A DNA stretch of 64,000 nucleotides, from contig JAQISU010000167.1 of NCBI GenBank assembly GCA_029339505.1, forward strand, positions 403,001 to 467,000, in the 5' to 3' direction. The notes below the pieces were generated by a model. It saw only the letters and a list, made by a program, of their open reading frames with translations. It ran no database searches and was not told where the DNA came from. This DNA comes from Unio delphinus (lineage: Eukaryota > Mollusca > Bivalvia > Unionida > Unionidae). Shown here in pieces: positions 63,301 to 64,000 of this stretch (positions are counted from its first letter, which is position 1; every line of letters begins with the position of its first letter). Made by a program: the position numbers and the translations under genes.

Positions 63301-63432
63301 ATGATATAATACCTGATCCAATCTATTCTCCATTATCCAGAGCCTCTTCTCCACACTAAGAATACTTTCCTCCTCATCTTTTGCTTTGAGAATTTTCCTG
63401 GCCTCTTCATTGTCCGCTTCAGCTTTCCAAAT
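11771..63432 (-). CDS. ODAD1: ODAD1/CCDC63-like gene, outer dynein arm docking coiled-coil protein (3' six exons; 5' end outside window)
   Basis: Minus-strand join in order of transcription: 63432-63313, 61341-61160, 33571-33384, 27036-26753, 20314-20063, 11935-11771 (or 11935-11808 if a further exon follows). Every junction has AG/GT ends and the phases match (0, 2, 1, 0, 0), so one frame of about 396-408 residues results. The protein is almost entirely charged heptad-like coiled coil. Diagnostic stretches are QLAKNKALREEIDHLR, EMKQLQRIIHHDNKLKEF, EDENFALYNYINEITDE and INCDAVTIRDMLG, which match the CCDC63/CCDC114 family as I remember it. Family members anchor outer dynein arms to the doublet microtubules of motile cilia and sperm flagella. 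The N-terminal exons lie beyond 64000. CCDC63 and CCDC114 are close paralogues in vertebrates, so the exact orthologue is not settled. The gene spans more than 51 kb because its introns are filled with repeats. Confidence 0.8.
12185..12272 (+). repeat. (TA)n microsatellite preceded by (TG)n
   Basis: About 38 TA dinucleotides after a short TGTGTG run. Confidence 0.95.
12789..13465. mobile_element. Foldback (long inverted repeat) element
   Basis: The left arm from 12789 (AGAAATAGACTATACATTGG, GAATTTCTTGAGA) and the right arm ending at 13465 (reverse complement AGAAACCGGCTATATCCTGG, GAATTTCTTGAGA) are inverted copies of about 300 bases. They are best conserved near the centre (GTTCAAGAAGGTCATGGAGT at 12956 and its complement near 13220). 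The arms would form a long hairpin. There is no coding sequence and no clear target duplication. Confidence 0.75.
13466..14699. other. No gene seen
   Basis: AT-rich intronic DNA of the ODAD1-like gene; nothing recognised. Confidence 0.5.
14700..15868 (+). repeat. 27-bp minisatellite, about 43 copies
   Basis: The consensus contains ATAGCTGTCATAATGTGAAG and CTAATGT. Because 27 is a multiple of three, it makes open frames on both strands (repeating SHYDSFTLA-type peptides), which I regard as spurious. Occasional units carry an ACAGGTAGATCACA insertion, marking higher-order blocks. Confidence 0.95.
16345..17080 (+). mobile_element. Decayed LINE reverse transcriptase fragment
   Basis: The frame at 16400-16525 reads VRTINHLTGYFNCILGTIQG then CMISPILLCLYLNDLIS, the RT region with the Q-G-C-x-S-P motif. 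Further pieces follow in other frames: VNLNKTDTVIFRKGGYL near 16635, MELKFGDLNTQKI near 16905 and MGVYRGMQFV near 17010. Many stops show it is dead. Confidence 0.75.
17081..17835. other. No gene seen
   Basis: Purine-rich sequence between two LINE fragments; possibly more decayed LINE, but nothing recognisable. Confidence 0.4.
17836..18010 (-). mobile_element. LINE fragment, copy of that at 61440-61760
   Basis: It shares long stretches with 61508-61650, for example ACAGTAGTCCAGTCTTG and GTACTAATGAACA. The second copy translates on the minus strand to a LINE RT C-terminal region. Confidence 0.7.
18063..20062 (-). repeat. 2-kb, 29-bp minisatellite built on a splice-donor sequence
   Basis: About 69 units. 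Read on the gene's strand, a unit contains ATGAAGGTATGATACAGTAT followed by GGAAGATAC. Exon 20063-20314 ends in ATGAAG and its donor is GTATGATA, so exon end plus donor equal one repeat unit. Variants alternate between GAAG|GTATGATA and GAAA|GTATGATA. A higher-order period of 236 bp is seen at 18247, 18483 and 18719, marked by CTTCATGTATCTTCGATAT. Confidence 0.95.
20063..20314 (-). CDS. ODAD1: ODAD1-like exon, 84 codons; its donor opens a minisatellite
   Basis: The acceptor used is TTTTAAG just before ATC AGA GTT, because it keeps phase 0; a second AG six bases later would break the frame. The exon reads IRVEKLSQEADAAEKKN, then FREINCDAVTIRDMLGAED, then LQYMGLIEQRTLELMQMR, matching the last conserved block of the family (INCD...I..MLG and YL..IEQRT.EL). 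The donor is ATGAAG|GTATGATA. That hexamer-plus-donor is itself a unit of the 29-bp array that fills the following 2 kb of intron. Confidence 0.88.
20779..21075 (+). repeat. 36-37-bp minisatellite, about 8 copies
   Basis: The unit contains TCTATGTAAGCCATACAAGG and alternates with a variant containing CCAGATAAGGGGTATTAG. Confidence 0.95.
21076..22884. other. No gene seen; short (ATT)n at 21947-21972
   Basis: AT-rich intronic DNA. The ATT run lacks the LINE tail motif found elsewhere. Confidence 0.5.
22885..23370 (+). repeat. ~63-bp minisatellite, about 7-8 copies
   Basis: The unit contains CAATTTGTTATACTGATTGC and GAGTGAATATGTTTGC, with an internal half-unit similarity (GCTATGAGTGAATA twice). 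Confidence 0.95.
23455..23870 (+). repeat. 48-bp minisatellite, about 8-9 copies
   Basis: The unit contains TTTCCATGACAAGATGTGTT and GTTAAAGCCAGGAAACC. The length is a multiple of three, so long open frames appear on both strands. No coding character beyond the repeat. Confidence 0.95.
24400..25655 (-). pseudogene. Decayed MULE-type transposase with FLYWCH zinc finger
   Basis: From right to left on the minus strand, 25655-25467 reads DYVLVNGYRSCKDTENADGS, SWRCCRKDGCRGRMKV and SMGHNH, a complete FLYWCH finger with the C..C and H.H pattern, then a stop. At 25241-24996 comes EGRILMFGTMENINHLES, HWFVDGTFKVTPALF and VPLIYCLIQDKAEA, the MULE DDE core start (W..DGTF). At 24834-24520 follow LIFVPANDVAFFDDLVEA, DYWEDIYIGRGRGNYR, MWNVHDQIYENLPCTNN; at 24617-24402 the remaining EAWHWAFQ piece. 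Frames are broken between these blocks. FLYWCH plus MULE is a known transposon architecture and a source of host FLYWCH genes. Confidence 0.8.
25870..26400. mobile_element. Two nested SINEs of family A
   Basis: A minus-strand full-length copy (about 26017-26305, with the B-box complement near 26250 and A-box complement GCTCTAACCACTAGGCCATC) is inserted in a plus-strand copy. The two halves of the plus-strand copy (25870-26010 and 26306-26400) both carry GGGACATGATGCT, the probable target duplication. The tail AATATGACTGAAAATT...CTACATTAAAA is visible at both 3' ends. Confidence 0.75.
26753..27036 (-). CDS. ODAD1: ODAD1-like exon, 284 bp
   Basis: The exon starts by completing a G|GG glycine codon. 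It reads DKLTIKTLEQAFERIKEITG, then EDENFALYNYINEITDEVDA and a glutamate/lysine coiled coil, and ends in phase 0 (KELE) at a GTAACC donor. The FERI..ITG and E..NFALYNY.NE motifs are characteristic of CCDC63/CCDC114. Confidence 0.88.
27205..27656 (+). repeat. 54-bp minisatellite, about 8 nearly identical copies
   Basis: The unit contains CTATTGACTATCACCATTAT and GCACTATTTCATAGATGTAA. Only a few single-base differences occur, so the array is young. Confidence 0.95.
27657..29764. other. No gene seen
   Basis: Intronic AT-rich DNA. A 21-base duplication (ATCCTTGAGTTAAAATATAT) lies at 27925-27972 and a short (GA)n at 29347-29361. Confidence 0.5.
29765..30956 (+). mobile_element. LINE copy A: RT C-terminus, 3'UTR and (ATT)n tail, split by a SINE
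   Basis: The 5' part reads NEGKTKCMILGVT, then NNLLWNDHIDKLCKPLSSK and ALLSRIKKYLLMETRNLYY. A stop interrupts it before 30110. After the SINE it resumes with LKWFTIYDRIDFHKAVLLY-like sequence to about 30740. The 3'UTR motif AGAGGGCCTCAAGG...GTCACCCTCT is followed by ATT repeats to 30956. LINE copy B (56542-57317) is its closest relative in the window. Confidence 0.85.
30169..30421 (+). mobile_element. tRNA-derived SINE (family B) with perfect 14-bp target duplication
   Basis: The tRNA head has the A box GTGGCCGAGTGGTCTAA and B box GTTCGAGTCTC. The body contains GGGTTCTTCCTCCACCATTA and the 3' end contains AATGGCGTTAAACCATC with an A-rich tail. AAAAGCATTATTTA flanks both sides (30155-30168, 30422-30435). 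The homologous LINE at 56800 shows the uninterrupted site. The 3' motif is common in mollusc SINEs. Confidence 0.92.
30957..31514. other. No gene seen
   Basis: AT-rich intronic DNA. Confidence 0.5.
31515..32045 (+). repeat. 20-bp minisatellite, about 26 copies
   Basis: The unit is GATACAGACATACATACATT with small variants. A longer variant containing CAATTTGACCCACA occurs at the left end. On the minus strand all three frames stay open because 20 is not a multiple of three and the unit lacks stops; the resulting cysteine-rich peptides are artefacts. Confidence 0.95.
32311..32470 (+). repeat. Perfect 80-bp tandem duplication
   Basis: Two copies starting CTTAGATTATGATGGATTAA at 32311 and 32391, essentially identical. 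Confidence 0.95.
32471..33218. other. No gene seen
   Basis: Intronic AT-rich DNA between repeats. Confidence 0.5.
33219..33357 (+). repeat. 24-bp minisatellite next to an ODAD1-like splice donor
   Basis: The unit is GAGTTGTATGTGAGTTATCA plus AGGG, about 5-6 copies. It ends about 27 bp from the donor at 33382-33383. Confidence 0.92.
33384..33571 (-). CDS. ODAD1: ODAD1-like exon, 188 bp
   Basis: The first base completes the split AG|G arginine codon from the previous exon. The frame then reads DEAQIKMLALKDRSDKDKA, TEMKQLQRIIHHDNKLKEFM and a lysine-rich end, stopping in phase 1 at a GTATTT donor. This is the best-conserved block of the family (EM..L...I.H...LK.F). Minisatellites crowd both edges: a ~33-bp array reaches to within about ten bases of the acceptor, and a 24-bp array starts about 27 bases past the donor. 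Confidence 0.88.
33580..34307 (+). repeat. ~33-bp minisatellite, first segment
   Basis: The unit contains CATAGTGTACAAACATACTG and TCAAGGCTTAATA. The array reaches almost to the acceptor at 33572. It continues at 37845-37966 and 39284-39945 beyond inserted elements. Confidence 0.92.
34312..37575 (+). mobile_element. RTE-like non-LTR retrotransposon, nearly full length, inactivated
   Basis: An endonuclease domain begins near 34680 (IPIATWNIITLAQTGKLQEL, LCEVRWKALGEH) and continues through several stops to ~35430 with pieces such as WTWHAPNG and DYILVQNR. Then comes a reverse transcriptase frame, 36018-37355. The whole element sits inside the 33-bp minisatellite. It ends in a (TAA)n run abutting an inverted LINE tail. 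Confidence 0.85.
36018..37355 (+). pseudogene. Reverse transcriptase (endonuclease/RT polyprotein C-terminal part), catalytically broken
   Basis: This is a 445-codon frame from NGKAAGVDNITAELI through AGFRSGRSTTEQIFNLR, LRFADDIDGLAG, FKYLGSIITEEGSRAEIL and AWTLTAELQRRIQALEMRYY. The order matches the RTE-like family common in marine invertebrates. The motif with the FADD aspartates (36798-36803) is intact. The first catalytic aspartate is lost: the family has F-x-D-F-K-K-A-F-D and here the codon at 36495-36497 is tyrosine (VFKYFKKPFD). The usual R-Q-G before C-L-L-S-P is W-Q-I. The frame is open but the enzyme should be dead. Confidence 0.85.
37576..37840 (-). mobile_element. LINE 3'UTR and (ATT)n tail, reverse orientation
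   Basis: The (AAT)n run 37580-37627 is followed by the complement of the LINE tail (GTAACTCAATTAGTTACAG, CTACCTTGAGGCCTTCT). It meets the 3' end of the RTE-like element head-on. Confidence 0.65.
37845..37966 (+). repeat. ~33-bp minisatellite, second segment
   Basis: The same unit as 33580-34307, between the LINE insertion and the pogo-like element. Confidence 0.85.
37967..39283. mobile_element. pogo/Tigger-like non-autonomous element with TA target
   Basis: The left end CAGTGGGACCCCGCTATAAC is matched by the complement at the right end (GTTATAGCGGGGTCCCACTG, 39264-39283), with TA on both sides. It is inserted within a minisatellite unit, which reads on uninterrupted across the TA. There is no transposase frame. 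Part of the interior (38555-38680) is related to 3845-3960. Confidence 0.88.
39284..39945 (+). repeat. ~33-bp minisatellite, third segment
   Basis: Same unit family. A homogenised block of ~38-bp units containing ATTAATACATAGTGAACAAA occurs at 39325-39500. Confidence 0.92.
39958..40335 (-). mobile_element. SINE family A, minus strand, split by a hAT MITE
   Basis: It shares CTAGCACTGGGGCATCATGC, AATGCTGAGCACCAGG and CATTTTTGTAAGTCTTT with the other copies. The A-box end continues after the MITE (TACCAAGGCCACCGG at 40310). Confidence 0.8.
40139..40301. mobile_element. hAT-type MITE, 163 bp, 8-bp target duplication
   Basis: Ends CAACGTTCCCTCTAAGC and (complement) CAGTGTTGCCTCTAAGC form an imperfect inverted repeat. 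GCACTAAC lies on both sides (40131-40138, 40302-40309). The 8-bp duplication and CAGTGTTCCCTCTAAGC-type ends fit hAT elements. Confidence 0.88.
40336..41495. other. No gene seen
   Basis: AT-rich intronic DNA; nothing recognised. Confidence 0.5.
41496..41835 (+). mobile_element. LINE 3'UTR copies with two (ATT)n runs
   Basis: TATACTGTATATAC and CCTAGCTTGATCATGTTTTA, an ATT run at 41625-41674, then AGAGGGCCACAAGGAGGGTT, CTGTGTCACCCTCTTTAAA and a second ATT run at 41779-41835. The segment is related to 48680-49013. Confidence 0.7.
41868..42130 (+). mobile_element. LINE RT C-terminal fragment
   Basis: One frame reads TSFQYSGTLLWNRIPEKIRN, then AHSISFF, the common C-terminal end of these LINEs (compare FKKSFQYSGT in copy B). 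The large 41-bp array begins within a few bases of its end. Confidence 0.8.
42130..48455 (+). repeat. 6.3-kb minisatellite of a 41-bp unit, about 150 copies
   Basis: The unit contains CTATGGGACCAGACTCAATA and TTCCCTAAATCAGTTTCAAG. Point variants (GGAACCAG, CAGCTTCAAG, AATAAGTTTC) and a deletion variant (CTTCAAGACTGAGACCAG at 42826, 43361, 44472 and 46257) recur in the same order. This shows that blocks of 0.5 to 1.8 kb have been duplicated. The right part (46850-48250) is the most homogeneous. Confidence 0.97.
48480..49013 (+). mobile_element. LINE 3'UTR and (ATT)n tail after the 41-bp array
   Basis: TGTACTGTATATTCGCAATT, ACCTAGTTGGAGCATGTTTT, AGAAGGCCACAACATGG and the ATT run at 48955-49013 parallel 41525-41835. 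Confidence 0.65.
49014..49831. other. Upstream of the cyclin T frame; no other gene seen
   Basis: A TCTGCAACTTACAG acceptor-like site lies at 49786-49799, about 32 bp before the cyclin ATG, so a 5'UTR intron is possible. No core promoter motif stands out. Confidence 0.4.
49832..51043 (+). CDS. CCNT: Cyclin T-like protein, intronless (probable retrogene)
   Basis: This is one open frame of 403 codons starting at GAAGAAATGG, a good Kozak context. It begins MAGNRWIF like cyclin T and carries the double cyclin fold over residues ~8-240. Landmarks are YMHRFYM (59-65), FLAAKVEEQ (83-91), LQTLGFD (133-139), ANSCLHLTTFC (170-180) and CQWSNW (197-202). Cyclin T is the regulatory subunit of P-TEFb: it activates CDK9, which phosphorylates the RNA polymerase II C-terminal domain to release pausing. 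Residues after 250 are basic and polar and end in a lysine-rich tail. Vertebrate cyclin T genes have many introns in the cyclin box, so an uninterrupted frame implies a retrocopy. Vertebrate cyclin T1 is over 700 residues, so this copy is short. It sits antisense in an ODAD1-like intron. No poly-A tract or target duplication is obvious. The intact frame suggests it is functional or recent. Confidence 0.85.
   Translation: MAGNRWIFPKVQLLNTPSKQDGIDTNTEVTYRQLTASLIQDIGHTLAVTQLCINTAIVYMHRFYMVQSFRRFPRQQMATACIFLAAKVEEQARKLKHVILAANGCLHHEPIDVKSDAYLEQVHILMINEYILLQTLGFDVRVDHINTVIAQTCQLIQASKDLAHTSYFLANSCLHLTTFCLQYKPSTIACICILLACQWSNWDIPKSSEGKEWYYYVDKNITLEILEECIQEFLNIFHKCPSKLKKEIMGQKVQGKMHTVNGKELYSEAPPKKRQRLKITPHASTMTGSRFVGKSDRNIGILIPSGHKEWLDIQPQHNSSTFSPLSGTVNKEQEQHTNPRESILYNSKSNQEKIIERPLSDNRSLQMTGPLATKMQEKKKKSNYMSVKDYLERKGKEHIKSKT
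51044..52193 (+). pseudogene. Broken continuation of the cyclin T C-terminal region
   Basis: After the stop at 51043, protein-like stretches continue in shifting frames. At about 51549-51690 a frame contains QVKISLKEENKHH. At 51691-51891 another contains KYYHYSKSYRW and HHHRSHFSH, like the histidine-rich region of cyclin T. At 52011-52193 a serine-rich frame ends in DMELSDNGSLVER. A 37-bp tandem repeat lies between (51205-51440). A 19-base stretch around 50911 (in the intact frame) recurs with one mismatch near 52137. I read this as the former C-terminus, cut off by mutation and repeat expansion. An alternative is spliced or 3'UTR sequence. Confidence 0.5.
51205..51440 (+). repeat. 37-bp tandem repeat (about 6 copies) downstream of cyclin T frame
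   Basis: The unit begins AAGTTTAAAGAAAATTATAA and ends AGTGCTTGGGACAG. Copies are nearly identical. The unit length is not a multiple of three, so each extra copy shifts the reading frame. Confidence 0.95.
52370..52530 (-). mobile_element. LINE 3' tail, reverse orientation
   Basis: A short (AAT)n, then GGTAAATCACTTAGTTACAG and a doubled GAGGCACTAATCTGTCTT block, the complement of the LINE 3'UTR. Confidence 0.6.
52531..53089. other. No gene seen
   Basis: AT-rich intronic DNA. Confidence 0.5.
53090..53434 (+). repeat. 48-bp minisatellite, 7 apparently identical copies
   Basis: The unit contains AATGTTAATAGACAGCAAAT and ACTATCTACCAATACACC. Identity of all copies suggests very recent expansion, or a copy number compressed by assembly. 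Confidence 0.95.
53571..53730 (+). mobile_element. pogo-like terminal repeat fragment
   Basis: CAGTAGACCCTGTCTTGTAA after TA, with three GGTCTCTCAAGACAGGT-type subrepeats. It resembles the ends of elements at 226 and 37967, but no partner end was found. Confidence 0.45.
53850..54110 (-). mobile_element. LINE RT fragment (motif A region)
   Basis: The minus-strand frame reads ALICVIDKWLKDLDKGETVG then TIIIDSSKAFDFIDEEI, the fingers/palm region with the D-x-x-K-A-F-D motif of jockey/CR1-like RTs. Only a short piece remains. Confidence 0.75.
54390..54735 (+). repeat. 30-bp (27-bp variant) minisatellite, about 12 copies
   Basis: The unit is CTGCTACATAATACAG plus ATAATAATAATAAT. Unit length is a multiple of three, giving tyrosine-rich frames on the minus strand that are spurious. 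Confidence 0.95.
55066..55200 (+). repeat. 66-bp tandem duplication
   Basis: Two diverged copies containing CATTCAATCCAGATTCTACT and TTAAAGTTCATTTCAT. Confidence 0.85.
55201..55734. other. No gene seen
   Basis: AT-rich intronic DNA. Confidence 0.5.
55735..56295 (+). repeat. ~48-bp minisatellite, about 12 copies
   Basis: The unit contains ATATGACAGGCCATCAAATC, GGATACTTTTT and CAGGTCCATA; copies are diverged. Confidence 0.92.
56495..58190 (+). repeat. ~30-bp minisatellite interrupted by LINE copy B
   Basis: The unit contains TTCACTACATGAAGAGTTGT and ATATCTCATA. A few units lie before the LINE (56492-56541) and about 28 after it (57318-58190). Confidence 0.9.
56542..57317 (+). mobile_element. 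LINE copy B: RT C-terminus, 3'UTR and (ATT)n tail
   Basis: An open frame to 57128 reads NNLLWNDHIDKLCKTLSSN, KKYLPMETRNLYYK, ARVILDTSVDHPSKVLF, FHKAVLLYKCLHGIAPEYL and FKKSFQYSGT. It is 5'-truncated at the GATAATAATTT shared with copy A. The 3'UTR has AGAGGGCCTCAAGG...AGTCACCCTCT, then AAATAAAGC and an ATT run. This is the best-preserved copy of the family here. Confidence 0.88.
58300..58663 (+). repeat. Two diverged ~190-bp tandem copies
   Basis: GTCAGCACTGCGCC / GTCAGCATTGCACC, TTTAATTGATGTG and TACAGAAGAATATT recur about 190 bp apart. The second copy runs into the 537-bp duplication. Confidence 0.7.
58664..59740 (+). repeat. Recent 537-bp tandem duplication
   Basis: 58664-59200 and 59201-59740 both start GCATATGCCTGGGGGTATCA and end GTCCTAATCAAACTG, with only a few differences, mainly in A and T runs. 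Confidence 0.95.
59741..60394. other. No gene seen
   Basis: AT-rich intronic DNA. Confidence 0.5.
60395..61031 (+). repeat. ~21-bp minisatellite in two blocks
   Basis: The unit CCTCAATGACAGAGACATTC occurs at 60395-60545 and 60862-61031, with 316 bp of unrelated sequence between. The second block abuts the duplicated exon end at 61032. Confidence 0.85.
61032..61090 (-). pseudogene. Decayed duplicate of an ODAD1-like exon end and splice donor
   Basis: Aligned with 61149-61207, it keeps CAAGCCTATGAGGAAAAGTA on the minus strand, including a GT where the real donor lies, plus ATTCAGGAA upstream. It is 117 bp downstream of the real exon end. The rest of the exon is not present. Confidence 0.8.
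61160..61341 (-). CDS. ODAD1: ODAD1-like exon, 182 bp
   Basis: It starts in phase 0 after a CTACAG acceptor and ends in phase 2 at a GTAATC donor. The frame reads GLIKFSEQLAKNKALREEID and on to FIQEATQAYEE. This is the central coiled coil of the docking protein (QL.RN..LR.E and T.AY..R motifs). A decayed copy of its last ~45 bases plus donor lies 117 bp downstream at 61032-61090. Confidence 0.85.
61440..61765 (-). mobile_element. LINE RT C-terminal fragment
   Basis: The minus-strand frame reads ICKAAYFELRLVSSICKYLS, then VDATKTLMCSLVLTRLDYCN, the classic A-Y-x-x-L-R-x-I...R-L-D-Y-C-N region, preceded in a shifted frame by SVRNLGLTLDSTLTLYQHV. A related piece is at 17836-18010. Confidence 0.85.
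61766..63312. other. No gene seen; small tandem repeat at 62340-62470
   Basis: AT-rich intron. About four ~30-bp units containing AATGTCTGAATAA..ACTG lie at 62357-62467. Confidence 0.5.
63313..63432 (-). CDS. ODAD1: ODAD1-like exon (first in window), 40 codons
   Basis: The exon is bounded by an acceptor (AG at 63433-63434 on the minus strand) and a GT donor at 63311-63312. It reads IWKAEADNEEARKILK and ends in LWIMENRLDQ, a highly charged coiled coil. It is exactly 120 bp, phase 0 to 0, and joins to 61341. The family has a similar ENRLD motif before a QL..N..LREE motif, which is just what the next exon supplies. Confidence 0.8.
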
Positions 63433-63884
63433 CTGGCGAAGAAAAAAATAAGTGTATACAAAATACTACTCTAATGTGAACTCCCTCCCTCTCTCATGAA
63501 CATACCCAGCTATAACTGAGATGAAAACAGAGATCATTTACCACTACTGAATAAGCAAACCTAAAAAACCACATGTACTTCAAGATAATAATGCATTACT
63601 GACAAAACCAATTAATAGTAATCAAAGATGAAACAGTTTGTTCTTCTTTACCTAATGAGTGTTTATTGTTATCTGGATTGATAGCAATATTGTGTAAGGA
63701 TGTCAATGATTACTAAGCTCTATGATAGATTGACATTTTTTTCATTTGGTGATATTTAGAAATCTTGAGGTCACAACACCATGTCTTCATAATGATTTTC
63801 CACCTTAGTAATAACAATATTATCAAAATGACACATGTGCATGTGTGTGTGTGGTCTGGATTTTTTAATGTAATGTTAACAGTT
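63433..63884. other. No gene seen
   Basis: Intron upstream of the first ODAD1-like exon in the window; a short TGTGTG run at 63840-63852. Confidence 0.5.
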
Positions 63885-64000
63885 AGTTCAGTCATATTGC
63901 CACAATGTCTGGAGTGTGGCAGCTTACAGAGATGTCTAGTGATGAGGCATCATGATACAGACATGTGACATGATGTCTCACCCAGTCACATTATCCTGAC
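63885..64000 (-). mobile_element. SINE family A, minus strand, cut by the window edge
   Basis: CAGTCATATTGCCACAATGT, GATGTCTAGTGATGAGGCAT and CCAGTCACATTATCCTGAC match the 3' part of the other copies. Confidence 0.8.

Overview
This is AT-rich animal nuclear DNA. Spliced genes with GT-AG introns, dispersed tRNA-derived SINEs, several non-LTR retrotransposon fragments, DNA transposons and an extreme load of minisatellites all point to an invertebrate. The SINE family (one full copy at 26017-26305), the FLYWCH/MULE relic and the retrotransposon types resemble those of marine molluscs. A bivalve is my best guess, but that is inference from remembered families, not a search.

The host gene that organises the window runs right to left (minus strand) from beyond the right edge to about 11771. 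I assembled six exons with matching splice phases: 63313-63432, 61160-61341, 33384-33571, 26753-27036, 20063-20314 and 11771/11808-11935. Together they encode about 400 residues of a coiled-coil protein of the CCDC63/CCDC114 (ODAD1) family, the outer dynein arm docking complex of motile cilia. Its introns hold almost everything else.

Inside the long intron between 33571 and 61160, on the opposite strand, lies an uninterrupted 403-codon cyclin T-like reading frame (49832-51043). It is probably a retrocopy, and its C-terminal region continues downstream in broken frames around a 37-bp repeat.

Mobile DNA: a 7.5-kb element (4162-11674) has 18-bp inverted ends and TTAA flanks. It carries two inward-facing spliced genes, one of unknown function and one decayed P2X7-C-terminal-like. 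Two pogo/Tigger-like non-autonomous elements lie at 226-1425 and 37967-39283. Others are a hAT-type MITE with an 8-bp target duplication (40139-40301), a foldback element (12789-13465), a decayed MULE with a FLYWCH finger (24400-25655), an RTE-like LINE with endonuclease and reverse transcriptase (34312-37575), at least six further LINE fragments, a SINE family in five or more copies, and a second SINE with a perfect 14-bp target duplication.

Tandem repeats make up roughly a quarter of the window. The largest is a 6.3-kb array of a 41-bp unit (42130-48455). The most striking pattern is that several arrays start exactly at, or within a few bases of, exon splice sites, so that some repeat units are copies of a splice donor. 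Segments not listed are AT-rich intronic or intergenic DNA in which I see no gene.
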